This document shows, in pieces, positions 33,300-45,816 of a stretch of 64,000 nucleotides of DNA. The notes below the pieces were generated by a model. It made no database searches, was not told the DNA's origin, and worked only from the letters and a program-made list of their open reading frames with translations. The stretch covers positions 104,701,501-104,765,500 of the forward strand of contig JAZBRS010000026.1 in the NCBI GenBank assembly GCA_037176725.1, written 5' to 3'. Made by a program: the position numbers and the translations under genes. Positions within the stretch are counted from its first letter, which is position 1. Every line of letters begins with the position of its first letter. The stretch is from Posidonia oceanica. Its lineage: Eukaryota > Streptophyta > Magnoliopsida > Alismatales > Posidoniaceae.

Positions 33300-35110
33300 C
33301 AAGGGCTGATCCTCGCACGAGGATACAGGGAAGGACTCCATGCACACGGAGCCTGGGAAGGGCTTGTCCTCGCACGAGGAAGCAAGCGGGCCTGACCTCG
33401 CACAAGGAAGCAAGCAAGGGACTCCGTGCACCAAATGGAGTCACCAGAGGGGGCTTGTCCTCGCCTGAGGAAGCGCCCGAGGAAGCAAGCGTGGTCTCCA
33501 TGCAGACGGAGCCGAAAAGAGCTTGTCCTTGCACAAGGAAGCAAGCGGGGGATTCCGTGTAGACAGAATCCGGGGGGCTTGTCCTCGCACGAGGAAGCAA
33601 GCGGGCCTGATCCTCGCATGAGGAAACAAACAGGGAACTTCATTCGCACCCAACGGAGTCACCAAGGGGGGGACTTGTCCGCGCACGAGGAAGCAAGCAG
33701 GTCTGACCTCGCACGAGGAAGCAGGTAGGGGGACTTCATTCGCACCAAACGGAGTCACCAAGGGGGCTTGTCCCCGACCGGGGAAGCAAGCGGGCTGATC
33801 CTCGCACGAGGAAATAGATAGGAGACTTCGTTTGCACCAAACAGAGTCGCCAGGGGGGCTTGTCCTCGCACGAGGAAGCAAGCGGGCCAGACCACGCACG
33901 AGGAAACATGTAGGGGACTTCGTTCGCACCAAATGGAGTCACCGAGGGGGCTTGTCCTCGCACGAGGAAACTGACGGGGGACTTCGTTCGCACTAAACGG
34001 AGTCACCAGGGGGGCTTGTCCTCGCATGAGGAAGCAAGCGGGCCTGACCTCGCATGAGGAATCAGGTGGGGGACTTCGTTCACACCAAATGGAGTCACCG
34101 AGGGGGGCTTGTCCTCGCACGAGGAAGCAAGCGGGGCACACATAGGCTTGTCCCCGGCCGAGGAACAAGCGGGCCTGATCCTCGCATGAGGAAACAGGCA
34201 AAAACACCGTCCGCACAGAGCCTACGTTGGGGCTTGTCCTCACACGAGGATGCAAGCGAGGCTGATCCTCGCACGAGGAAATAGACAGGGGCTCCGTCCG
34301 CACGGAGCGAAGTCGCAGGGGGGCTTGTCCTCGCACGAGGAAGCAAGCGGGCCTGATCCTCGCACGAGGAAACAGAGGGGACTTCGTCCGCACGGAGCGA
34401 AGTCACAGGGGGGCTTGTCCTCGCACAAGGAAGCAAGCAGGCCTGATCCTCGCACGAGGAAACAGGGGGACTTCGTCCGCACGGAGCAAAGTCGCAGGAG
34501 GGGCTTGTCCTCGCACGAGGAAATAGGGGGGACTTCGTTCACATGGAACGAAGTCGCAAGGGGGCTTGTCCTCGCACGAGGAAGCAAGCGGGCCTGATCC
34601 TCACACGAGGAAACAGGAGGGACTTCGTTCGCATGGAGCGAAGTCGCAAGGGGGCTTGTCCTCGCACGAGGAAGCAAGCGAGCCTAATCCTCGCACGAGG
34701 AAATAGGCAAAAACTCCATCCGCACGGAGCCTGCACTGAGGCTTGTCCTCGCACGAGGAATCAAGTGGGGCTGATCCTCGCACGAGGAAACAGACAGGGG
34801 CTCCGTCCCCACGGAGCCGAGCAAAGGCTTATCCTCGCACAAGGAAGCAAGCAGGCCTGATCCTCGCACGAGAAAACACGAGAGACTTGGTCCGCACAGA
34901 GCAAAGTCGCAGGGGGGCTTGTCCTCACACGAGGAAACAAGGGAGACTTCGTTCGCACGGAGCGAAGTGGCAGGGGGCATGTCCTCGCACGAGGAAGCAA
35001 GCGGGGCTGATCCTTGCACGAGGAAACAGACAGGGGCTCCGTCTGCACAGAGCCGAGCAAAGGCTTGTCCTCGCACAAGGAAGCAAGCGGGCCTGACCTC
35101 GCATGAGGAA
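33300..35110 (-). repeat. 90/60-bp minisatellite, element I 3' region
   Basis: About 20 units. The full 90-bp unit on the plus strand starts GGGCTTGTCCTCGCACGAGG, then AAGCAAGCGGGCCTGATCCT, CGCACGAGGAAACAG and ACTTCGTCCGCACGGAGCG. Units start at 34321, 34411, 34501, then 34561 (60-bp short form), 34650 and 34741. Each contains the small inverted repeat CCTCG-CA-CGAGG. Long open frames over the array are by-products of the repeat. Confidence 0.9.
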
Positions 35111-35343
35111 ACAGGCAGAGGACTCCGTGCACCAAACGAAGTGGCGCAAAGAGAAAAGAAAAGGAGAAAGGGAGCGATATCATAGGGCAGCTAAAAAAAG
35201 ATGCCCCTAGTATCAGGAATGATACCAGGGGATAGTCGAAGCATCCCATGCATCGAAAAAGCAAAGCATGCAGACAAAACTGACGTGTTTGCTAGACAAG
35301 TAGTTAAGGGTACCAGCCCGATGGATGATCCGGGCGAAAGCGC

Positions 35344-35585
35344 TTACGGCAGCTTGCATGCTTTGACGGCATGGGTCTGCTGAGGTTCTGGCATGCAGAT
35401 TGATTGCCGAGGGAACTTTGTTGCAGCTCCCTTGTGTTGAGAGTCCCGGTTGCTGCTCCTAGCTCTCTGAAGTGCTTGATGCATGTCTTGCAGCATCCTG
35501 GCAGGAACAAATATGCAAAGGGCTGGGCATGCAATACAATCAGATGGGGTGAAACATCTTTGCAATGATTGAATCTCTATGCCAG
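35344..35585 (-). pseudogene. ORF1 (DUF7745-like) C-terminal piece of element B/J
   Basis: About 80 residues continuing ORF1 from 58748 across the insertion of H. With one copy of the 5-bp target duplication removed, the frame runs from the DUF7745-like part through one TGA (58775-58777) into EIQSLQRCFTPSDCIACPA and ends KACKLP with TAA at 35344-35346. It has a basic, Gln-rich tail and no recognised domain. Confidence 0.6.
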
Positions 35586-35666
35586 TGTAGACACCACATT
35601 TTGACTCCTGCATTAATGGCTCTTCTCTCGTGGACTCAAACCCCAAACCACAACCATCCCAAATCT

Positions 35667-35750
35667 CTAAACCCTAAACCCAACACCCAAAACCCTAAAC
35701 CCTAAACCCAAATCATAAACTCTAAACCCTAAACCTCAAACCCTAAGCCC
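35667..35750 (+). repeat. Telomere-like CCCTAAA stretch in H 5' LTR
   Basis: Degenerate CCCTAAA units with at most two perfect copies in a row. The 3' LTR has five perfect copies in a row. Confidence 0.8.
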
Positions 35751-36148
35751 ATTAAGCCCACCTTTGGCCCACGACCAAGCCCAATTAAACCCATTAAACT
35801 CAAGGCCCACAACCAAACTTCATTAGGCCCACATCAGCCCATTGAATTCAAAACCCTTTTATTCCCTTAAACCTTTAAATCCAACACAAACCATCAAACC
35901 CACTAAACCCTAATTTCCCATTTATTCTCAAGCCCATGCAAACCCTAATCCCATTTCAAATCCCAGTTAAACCCAAAGCCCAAAACCCTAAACCCATGCA
36001 TTCAAACCCCAAAACCCAAGTGCCATTCACAACCATTCAAAAACCTAAAACCCTAATCCCATTTTGGATCCCCATTTGGAAACAAAAACCCTAAACCCTT
36101 TGCCTCCACCTCACCCTCATCCTTTGGCCCTCCTCATCTCCCCACCAG

Positions 36149-36156
36149 TATATAAC
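36149..36156 (+). promoter_or_regulatory. LTR TATA box, H 5' LTR
   Basis: TATATAAC within CCACCAGTATATAACAAGAG, about 560 bases into the LTR. The same box is in the 3' LTR at 55177-55184. Downstream sequence is the purine- then pyrimidine-rich start of a likely leader. Confidence 0.55.
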
Positions 36157-38050
36157 AAGAGGAAGAACCTAAGAAAGGAGGAGAAACAGAAGAGAGAGAG
36201 AGGAAGAAAAACCTAAACCTAACAACACAGCCCACAGTCCTCCAGCCACCACCTCTCCCTTGCGCCCCCGACACCTCATCCCCCACTCAGCACCTCCAGG
36301 AGCCACCCACGAGCCCACCTGCAAGAGCCTTCACCGGTGAGAGGAGAGGATAACGGAGGAGAGAGAAAACAATAATCCTTCTCTGACTGGATTGCCACCT
36401 TCTTCCTCGTGCGGTCTCCTCTCCCTTGCCTTCCACCATCGCTCTCCACCTCCAGGAGCCCTCCACGAGCCCACCTGCAAGAGCCATCTCCGTGAGAGCA
36501 ACAGAGAGAAGAAAGAGAGAGAAAATATTGTCATTGCACCCATCACCACCATTTGAGTGCAGAGAGGAGGAGAAGACTGTCCACTGCTTCTCAGACCTCC
36601 TCCGTACCTCCACGAGCTCGCCCCAATCCCTCCTGCACGCCACCGCCGTCTTCGGAGCCTCCTCCGCCTCGTAGCACCACCACAGAAGCCACCTGAGGTC
36701 GCTGGACGTCCCCGTACGCTCCAATAGGTAACAAGCTCCTCCACCAGCTCCGCCTCACTCCCCTCTTGCTCCCCATATCTTTTTTTGCGCATTTCAAGCT
36801 CTGTGGCACCGTTCCCACCTCGCCGGCAACCCCTTCTTCTCCGGCGACGACTGCCGGTGCAACCGAGCACAGCAGCGCGCCAAGCTGCCCGTCGCTCCGC
36901 CGGACCTCGCCGCACCCCACCGCACCTCCTCGAGCTCTGCCCGTGCCGTGCCGCCCCCTGGAACGCCGGCATAGAGCCTCTCCCCAGAGAGCAGCAGCCG
37001 CTATTGTAGCTTTCTCTTTTTTTATTCGCATTAGTTGAGTTTTGGTTTTATTTTTTTCTTAACTTACTAACTTTGCATTGCATTGCATTTGACTCTGCTA
37101 GTTTTTATTTATTACAGTTAGGTCTAGTTCTGATTTAGAGTTTATTTAATGTCTAAATAAAACTATATTGCATTGCTTTTAATTTTTGTCATTTCTTTTT
37201 ATTACATTTCAGTCCTGCTGTGCCATTTACTTTCAGTCCAGTAGCTTATTTTATTTACATTCAAGTTCGGCAGTTGATTAATATCATTTAAATGCTTGTT
37301 TTTATCTTATTACATTACATTTAAGTCCAGCATTTTATTTTATTTTCATTTCAATCCTACATCAATTTCAGAAGTTATTTAATTCCAATTTTTACCTTAT
37401 TGCATTGCATTTGCATCCTGTCTTTTATTTTATTTGCACATTAGTCCAATCTGATGTAGATTTCATTTAAATCTCTCTTTAAATCATATTGCATTGCTAA
37501 AAAACCCAAAAACATGTTTTATTTGCAGTTGAGTCTAGTCCAGTATTAGATGTCATTTAATTTTCTTTCTTTTATCTTATTACATTAACTTTTAGTCCTT
37601 TAGATTTGTTCTATTACATGCAGGTCCAATATAGGTATGATTTTTATTTCATTTAAAGTTTATTACATTATCTTTTTACCTGTTGATTTATTTTTATTGC
37701 ATATAGGTCCAGTCCTGGTTAGACTTTCATTTAAATTTCATTTTAACTTTATTACATTGCATTTTAATATGTTAGTTTACTTTTTTTGCAAGTAGGTCCA
37801 ACTACTGTGTTTATCATGTTTTATTTCTTTACTGTTAGATCCTCCCTTTTATTTTTACTGCATCCAAGTCCTTTTTATGTTGCATTTCATTTAAATAGTT
37901 TTTAAAACTTTATTGCATTATGTTTAAGTCTTGCATTTTAGTTATTTTGCATACAGGTCCTATAGTTGCTTGCATTGCATCTTTATTTCCTTACTGTTAA
38001 GTCCTACATTATATTTTTATCGCATTTAGGTCCATTTTTGCATTACATTC

Positions 38051-41000
38051 TGTAGTAATCCCGGTGTTTAGATCGTCCATGCACACTGCCAAAGCTCGCG
38101 TGCACCGATCAAAATCAGGCTTATTATTAGCGGCTATGTCTGAGAATGAAGACTTAACTCGAAAACATTTAAAAAAGGGGAAAAGGGGAAGAAAAGAAGA
38201 AGATAAGACAAAATCGGAGTCGCCACCAAGTCTATTAGATCGGGAGACAAGGAAAACCGGGGAAATGCGTGAATAATCACGCAAAACCAAGCAAAAGATG
38301 AAATGCAAGGCAATGCAAAAGAAATGAGATGCAAATGAATGCAAATGATGTGACTCGTGCCTAGGATAAGGGCAATATGGTCATTGCGGGCCAAGAGAGA
38401 GGGCAAGGACTCCTGTTACGTGTGGGGAAGGTGTTAGGCACCCCCGACACGCCCAAGAATCGATCTTTCTAGGCTTACGCTCGCATACGCAGGGAAATGC
38501 AGACTTTGGATGCCTAAGTGCCAATGAATGCCTATCTAAATGCTCAAAGGTGTGCTCTAAGTGATGAATGCAATGCAAGAAAGTAAACATGCAGTCTAAG
38601 CACTCAGCAACGCTGTCTGTGTTCCGAACTGGGCGAAACCTGGCTCGTGAGAACTCCAGGCAGTAAGTATCACTGCCCTAATGCAAATGCAGGCGATAAA
38701 ACAAAACAACAGTGAAAACAGGCAATGCGGGCGACATGCGAGAGGAAATAACGTAAAACACGCAAAACAGTGCGAGAAACGAAGCAAGAACGTAAAACGG
38801 TGGGAGACACACAGCAAGAATATAAAACAATGCGAAAAACAAAGTCGGCATGCAGAACGGTGCAAGAAACAAGCGAGACACGCAAAACGGCGCAAGAAAC
38901 AAGCGAGGCACGCAAAAAGGTGCAAGAAACAAAGCGGCACGCAAAACGATACGAGAAACAAAGCGGGCACGCAAGACGGTGCAAGAAACAAAGCGAGAAT
39001 GTAAAACAATGCAAGAAACAAAGTGACACACAAAACGGTGCAAGAAACAAAGTTGGGCACGTAAAACAGTGCAAGAAACAAAGCGACACGCAAAACGATG
39101 CAAGAAACAAAGCTGGGCACGCAAAACGGAGCGAGAAACAAAGCTGGCACGCAAAACGGAGCAAGAAACAAAGCTGGCACACAAAATGGTGCGAGAAACA
39201 AAGCTGGCAAGCAAAATGGTGCAAAAAACAAAGCGGCACGCAAAACAGTGCAAGAAACAAAGCTGGCATGCAAAACGATGCGAGAAACAAAGTCGGGCAC
39301 GCAAAACGGAGCGAGAAACAAAGCTGGCACACAAAATGGTGCGAGAAACAAAGCTGGCACGCAAAACGGTACGAGAAACAAAGCTAGCACGCAAAATGGT
39401 GCGAGAAACAAAGCTAGCAAGCAAAACGGTGCGAGAAACAAAGCTGGCACGCAAAACGGTGCGAGAAACAAAGCTGGCATGCAAAAATGGTGCAAGAAAC
39501 AAAGCGGCATGCAAAACGGTGCAAGAAACAATGTGGGCACGCAAAACGATGCGAGAAACAAAGTCGGGCACGCAAAATAGAGCGAGGAACAAAGCGGCAC
39601 GCAAAACGACGCAAGAAACAAAGTCGGGCATGCAAAACGGTGCGAGAAACAAAGCGGCACACAAAATGGTGCAAGAAACAAAGTCAGGCACGCAAAACGG
39701 TGCAAGAAACAAAGCGGCACGCAAAACAGTGCAAGAAACGAAGCTGGGCACGCAAAACGGTGCAAGAAACCAAGCTGCACGCAAAACAGTGCAAGAAACA
39801 AAGTTGGCACGCAAAACGGTGCGAGAAACAAGGCTGGCACGCAAAACGGTGCGAAAAACAAAGCGAAAAAGAGTGTGTAAAAGCCATGCATTGCGAATGA
39901 TATGCAAAAGATGCTGCCAAAGTTCAAGAGGACTTACCTTGGAAATCTGATGCTTGATCTGAAATCTGATTGGTCCATGCTGAAGAACGCTCCGCCGGGG
40001 TCGCCCAGGTAGCTTAGTTGAGAAGATCCAACGACCAGATCTGAAGATATCCAGACTTCAAGGCAGGGGGCCAGAACAGGGGAGAAGATAAGATCTAAGT
40101 GTAAAAGGGGCCTAAGGGGTGTGCAAAACAAGTCCTCCCGTGTAAACGGGAGCTAAGAATGCCTAAGTGTGTGCAAGGGGTGCCAGATGCAAGGATGCAT
40201 GAATGCAATGCATGCAGAATGCAATGAAAGACTTAGGGATGATTTTTCAGAAAACTAGGGACTTACATACAATTTTGAAAGGATGGGGGTCTGAATGCAA
40301 GGATTTTGAAAGGTTAGAGGCTCTTATGCAAGGTTTTTTGGGAAACAGAGGGCCTGAATGCAATTCTACAAAATACAGGTTTCAAAATGCAAATTTTCAG
40401 GGTAGCCATGCATCAGGACAAATCTTGAAATTGAATGGTAAATCAACATGCAATTTTGAAATCAATAGGGTCTAAAATGCAATTTTTCCAGCAAAACAGG
40501 GGTCTAAGTGGTCTAGGAATGCAAACAGGAGCCTATATGCAGTTTTTCAAATATGCAGGGTCAAAAATGCAATTTTATAAGCAAAACATGCATTTAAATA
40601 CATACTGTGCATGAGGAAGGACCTGTATGCAAAAATCAGATTATATGAGGGAAATGATGCAATGCAATAAAGAAAAATGAAAAATAAATACCTAAGTTAA
40701 CAGGTTAGAGGACTAAAGTGCAAATAAGAAAACTAACAAGGACTAGAAATGCAATACACTAAGGTAAAATATGTGCATTAAATCAGATTAATATTAGGAG
40801 GACTAACATGCAATAGTATAAAGCTAGAGGACTGGAACTTAAAGAAAACGCTGAAGAGAAACACTGTGCCAGGACTAACATGCAATTAATTGATTTTTTA
40901 AGTTTTCCATGCAATATCATAAGATCTACATACGAAATCAAATGAATAATAAACAGAAGCTGGACCAGAATGTAATAAATTAGAAACAGGTGCTAAAAAT

Positions 41001-44000
41001 GCAATTTAGTGGTAAAATAGCTAGCTAAGGAAAATAAAGCTACAGTAATATCACAGGCAAAATGGCCACTGTAGCAGATCGCTACCAGTGGCCGGAGGGG
41101 AGGAGCAGGGGCTGCTGGTGTGGTGGCGGCCTGCTCCGGAGCTGTGCGGAGGTCGGCGAGGCGTCGGAGGGCCATGATGGAGCCTGGAGATGATCGGAGA
41201 CGACGACGGAGGTCTGCAGAGTGTCCAGAGGTAGACCGGGTGATCGGAGCGTCGTCGTGGCATTCTGAGGCCACCGGAGAGTTCCTGGAGGTCGTGCGAA
41301 CCTGGGACGATGATCGGCGAGGCGTTCTGCAGCTGGAACGGCGATCCAAGCTCAGAGCTCGCTGGAGAAGAAGGAGTTGCCGGCGGCGCTAACTCGGCGA
41401 GGGAGGCACTGGAACCCTAGTCTAAGGGGCTAGGAAGCAAGAACGGAGAAAAACTAAGCTAAAGGTGCAAAGGAATACCTGTTTTGTAGTTCGAAGTGTC
41501 CCCCTGACATCTGGTGCTTCAGTGGTCACCGGCGGAGATCGTCCGGCCGGTGCAGGCGTCGTTGACTGCTCGGGAAGGTCGGGATCGGATCAGTGATGCA
41601 CTCCAGAGCTTCCTGGATGCTCGGAGTGAAGCTCTGCGGACCGGAGCGAAGATTCGAAGTTTTGGGTGGACTGCTGGTCGTCTGAGGTGGGGGTGACTGT
41701 CTACTGCCTTCTGGATCAGCCGGAGGGTACCGGCGACTTGCTAGAGGGTAGGTGAGTGTGTTCGGGTGCTCAGGAAGGCTGGTGGAGACCTGGGAAGGAA
41801 GGTTGGGTTATCGGGTGATTTTCTGGCAGAGAAGGGTGTAGGTGTTTGTAGTGAAGGTCTCCGGCTGTGGTGAAGCTTGGAGCTGAAGCTCAGGTGGATT
41901 TAGAAGATGGTGTTCAAGCGAGTTTGGTGGGGGAATTTGGGAAGGTTTAGTAGGTTGCAGTGTCGAGAATTTTTTGAAGAAGTGGTGTTGGGTTGCTGTT
42001 GTTGTTTCAGGGTGTTCGGGGGGGGAATGCTGGGTGGAATTGGAGAGTGGAGTGGAGGGCTGTGATGCTGGGATTCTGGTGGAGTTTGGGGAATGAAATG
42101 GGAGAGATTTCGGAGGCCTTCGGGGCTCTGGTTTTCAGTGAGATCAAGAGGAGGAAATGCTGGCTTTTTCTGGCAGAGGAAAGGGGTGAATTCGGTTCTC
42201 TCCTGCTGGGGATTGCTCTGGGAATGCACACGGGAGAGGGTGGAGGTTCTGGGCAGTGAAGGGTGATCTTCTCTAGTGTTGGAGCTACTGGGTTTTTTGT
42301 TCTACTGGTTCTGGGTGCAATTGAATGCCAAGGAGAGGTGGTGGCAGGAGGCTTTGCAGGTGCACGGTCGAGGAGGGCGGCGCACGCCGGTCTGGCTTGA
42401 TGCAAAGGGCATGCGGGCGCGCAAGGACAGCAGGTGTGAGGACGGTGATGTGTCGATTGGTGAAGGTGGTTGTTGCAGAAAAAAGAAGAAAAAACCAGCA
42501 GAGGAAGGGAGAGGAAGAAGGAGGGAAGAGGAGGAGAAGTCGGCCGTGGGCCGAGCCTATGCGTGGGAGAAAGAAATTAAAAAAAAGAAAGGAAAGGAAG
42601 GACGGAAGGGCTTGGGCCGGCAAAAATAAAAAAGAAAAGGGAATTAAAAGGAAAGGGGAAGAAAGGAAGAAAAGGAAAGGAAGAAAAAGGAAGAAGAAGA
42701 AAATTAAAATGGAAACAAAAATAGAAAAGATTTGAAAATGTTTTTAAAGTAGTTGTTTTTAAGTTAGGGTTTTTAATTAGGTTTTTTAAAGATTGTTTTT
42801 AAATTAATTAGGGTTAGAAAGAGTCTTAGTTTTGATTTAAGTTTTTAAGATTTAAGTTTTCTTTAGATTGTTTTTTATTTGGTTTATATGTTTGTTAAAT
42901 TTTTTTAATTGTTTTTTAGTTGAGTTTTTCTTATTAAGTTTTTCTTGTTAAGTTGGGATTTTTTTAATTAGGCTTTTTTAATGGATTGCTTTTTAATTAG
43001 CTAGGAGGAGTTTTAGTCTTTTAGTTTTTAGGATTTTTTCTTAAGTCTCTTTTAAATTGCTTTTGATTTTGTTAAATTCTTTTAATATCTTTTAGTTAAG
43101 TTTTTCTTGTTAAGCTTTTTCCTTTCTTTCTCTTTAATTAAATTGTTTTTAAAGTGTTCTAATTGCCTCTTTTAGATTTGTTAAGTTTTTTCCTCAATTA
43201 CTTGTCTTAGTATTTTAATTGTTTTCTTCTTTTTAGGATTTGTTTTTTATTATTTTTAATGAGGTTTTTACTTTTGGTTTGTTTTGATTATATTTTGGTT
43301 TTTTTACTTGATTTTATAGCATTTTCTTTTGGTTTGTTTCGCATTTTTTTAGTTGCATTCTTGGTTTTCCATTTTGGCTAGATTTAGTTAGGTTTAGGTT
43401 TTTAATTGTTTGTTTAATGTTTTTAATTATTTTTCTTAGGGTTTTGATTTGTTTTCCTTTTGTTTCGGAGTTTTGAAGGTTTTTCAAGGATTTTTAGGGG
43501 TTTAGTAAGAGAAGAGAAGAGGAAATTAGAAAGGAGAGGAAAAGGGAGAAATGGAGGAATAAATAGGGAAGAGAGGAGTTGAAGGAAAATAATTTTTTGA
43601 AAATCAAAGAAAATGGTAAAAATAAGATAAAAATAGGAATAAGATTGAGAACAGATAGGAGCACGAGGGGGGCCCACAGCCAGACAAAAAAGAGGGAGAA
43701 AAGGAGGAGAAAAGAAGGAGGATAATCAGGAGAGAGAGAGAGAGGAGAGAGAAAAGAATAATGTAGGAGAGAGAAAAGGATAATTTGGGTAAAAGGAGGG
43801 TTTAGAGGTTTTGAAAAGGGGTGAATTTTGGTGAGTGTGTAGTCTAGGGTCTCTAGTCTTGGTCCCAGGATTTCGGTTTGGTTTTAAGAAAGTTTTGAAA
43901 GGGTTTTGAGGTGTAGAAAAAGGGTAGTTTTGCCTAAGTTTTCTAGAGTTTTTGGGAGTAGTTTTGGTTTGAAATTTTAAGGGCTCTTTGGTGGGTTTGC

Positions 44001-44196
44001 TAAGTTAGGAAGGGTGAGTTTTCCTATGGTTCTTGGGTAATTTTTGGGTTCAGGAAAGAGGTGTAATCTTAGGTTGAGTTTGGGCTTGTTTTGAGGGGAA
44101 AGAATAAAGGAAATGTGCGGGTTTGGGCCTAGGTTTGGGTTCAGAAGCCACCCGAAGATTTCAATCGATTCAGCCTGTCAAAATGGGGTGTCAACA
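38051..44196 (-). mobile_element. Solo LTR F (6.1 kb)
   Basis: A single LTR on the minus strand: it starts TGTTGACACCCCATTTTGAC at 44196 and ends GGATTACTACA at 38051. Perfect 5-bp target duplications CATTC flank it (38046-38050 and 44197-44201), and the uninterrupted site is visible in the 3' LTR of H (about 57095-57110, GCATTACATTCCATTTATTT). It belongs to the family of the D LTR, longer mainly through expansion of a 30-bp minisatellite. It was produced by recombination between the two LTRs of a full element that landed in H. Confidence 0.93.
38770..39870 (-). repeat. 30-bp minisatellite expansion in solo LTR F
   Basis: About 36 units of 28-30 bp; plus-strand form GGCACGCAAAACGGTGCAAG followed by AAACAAAGCT. 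Because the period is near a multiple of three, frames up to 443 residues stay open on both strands; they are not genes. Confidence 0.92.
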
Positions 44197-44201
44197 CATT
44201 C

Positions 44202-45797
44202 CATTTATTTCATATTTTGGAATATCATGACATTAGCATTTAATCCTGTATTATAGTTTTTATTACATTTAAGTCCTTCATGCATTGCATTTCATTTAAA
44301 TAGTTTTTACAACCACATTGCATTTGCAGCATTTTACAATTAGGTCCAATAACTATGCATAATTGCACATGGGTCCTCTTTCATGCATTTTATCACCTAA
44401 GTACGCATTTGAATCATTTTGCATTACTCTTAAATCTTGTAGATTTGCATGTTCACACATAGATCCTCTTTCATGCATTTAATCATTTAATTAAGCATTT
44501 AAATCACTACATTGCTGTTTCTGTAGTGTTGCATTAATTTGCATTTAGGCCCCTACAAATATTTTGATTTGCATTTAGGCCCCTGCATTTATTCTAATTG
44601 CATTTTTAGCCCTTATACTCACTCCAATTGCATATTAACCCCTGCATTTATTTTAATTTGCATTTAGACCCCTGCATTTATTTTAATTCGCATCTAGGCC
44701 CCTACATTCATTCTAATTGCATTTTAGCCCTTGCATTCACTCTAATTACCATTTAGCCCTTGCATCTACTCCATTTGCACTTAGGTCCCTGCATTTACTT
44801 TAATCACACTTAGGTCCCCACCTTTTGCATTCTTGCATGCATTACATCTTCATATCATTGCATATCACTTAGGACCTTACCACTTGCACCGCATACATCG
44901 TTTCCACAGCCTGTTTTCTCGTGCATACAGATTAGAGTTTTCCGACCCTGTTTTGTTTCCCCTTTGCTTGTTCCACACTTGCATTGCATGGCTTTATACT
45001 TGACGATTTGTTTCACACTCGCCTTGCATGATTTATCACTTCTATTTTGTTTCCCCTTTGCATGTCGCACACTTGCATTGCATGGTTTTACCGACGTTTT
45101 GTTTTATCGCCTGCATTTGCATTAGCATAGTGATGTTTACTGCCAGTAGTTCTTACGAATCAAGGCTCACCTATTCGGAACGCTGACAGCGTAGCTGAGC
45201 ACATAGATCGCACGTTTATTTTCTTTCCGCGCATCACAACACTTAGAGCATGTATTCGTGCATGTTTATTTCAGCATACATGGCATTTAGGCATTTAAGC
45301 ATTTAGACATTCATCTGAGCACCCATAGCATAGTATAGCATCCCTCGTCCCTAGGACGTGCAGTTAGGCAATCATTGCCGATATCCTGTAAATGCGAGCG
45401 AGAATAGCCAAGAAAGATCGATTCCAGGCATGTCGGGGGTGCCTAACACCTTCCCCACGCGTAACAGGAGTCCTTACGCTTTCTCTGGCCCGGAATGACC
45501 CTTTTGCCCTCGTCCTTGGCACGAGTCATCTTCTTTGCATAGCATTGCAATGCATTGCATCTTTTTGTGTGGTTTTGCATGTTTTTCATGCATTTCCCCG
45601 GTTTTCCTTGTCTCCTAACTTAATAGACTAGGTGGCGATTCCATATTTGCTTTATCTTTGCTTTCACCCCCTTCTTTCGGTGTTTTGAGTCGAGTTTCCT
45701 CCTCGGATCACCCACTAATAGTGAACCTGATTTCTGATCGGTGCAAGCGAGCTCTGGCAACGTCCACAGACGATCGCAAACTCACGGGATCGCTATA
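44202..45797 (+). repeat. Element H 5' LTR, second part
   Basis: Continues the LTR after F: TTGCATTTAGGCCCC periodic units (44520-44830), the conserved late block (45410-45490), and the end CGGGATCGCTATA at 45797 (CA has become TA). Confidence 0.88.
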
Positions 45798-45798
45798 G

Positions 45799-45816
45799 TG
45801 GCGACTCCGCTGGGGA
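45799..45816 (+). other. Primer-binding site, element H
   Basis: TGGCGACTCCGCTGGGGA, one base after the LTR. An exact match to the tRNA-Arg-complementary site known from Ogre-type elements. Confidence 0.9.

Larger units (their letters stand above)
29868..35330 (-). mobile_element. Element I: 3' end of a minus-strand LTR element
   Basis: 3' LTR (32785-29868) and 3' internal region (about 35330-32786) of a minus-strand Tat/Ogre-like element; the 5' part is lost. The right junction with ORF1 sequence is near 35330-35343 and was placed by comparing the internal region with H (CATCC..GGGCTGG). Confidence 0.75.
35586..38050 (+). repeat. Element H 5' LTR, first part
   Basis: Starts TGTAGACACCACATTTTGAC. 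Telomere-like CCCTAAA units (35667-35750), a TATA box (36149-36156), a GC-rich stretch (36200-37000) and TTGCATT-rich periodic sequence follow. The last five bases (CATTC, 38046-38050) are one copy of the target duplication of F. Confidence 0.88.

Noticed and set aside
33098..35264. Chains of 70-210-residue frames with SSCEDQ / RGQAPL repeats
   Set aside because: Translations of the 90-bp minisatellite in element I.
36331..37038. 213-residue Arg/Gly-rich frame and its plus-strand counterparts, repeated at 55467-56086
   Set aside because: GC-rich part of both LTRs of H. The frames differ between LTR copies and have no known domain.
38596..39927. 443-residue open frame on the minus strand (Cys/Phe/Leu-rich) with overlapping 409- and 293-residue frames
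   Set aside because: It lies on the 30-bp tandem repeat in solo LTR F; the period keeps several frames open on both strands. No domain, no gene context.
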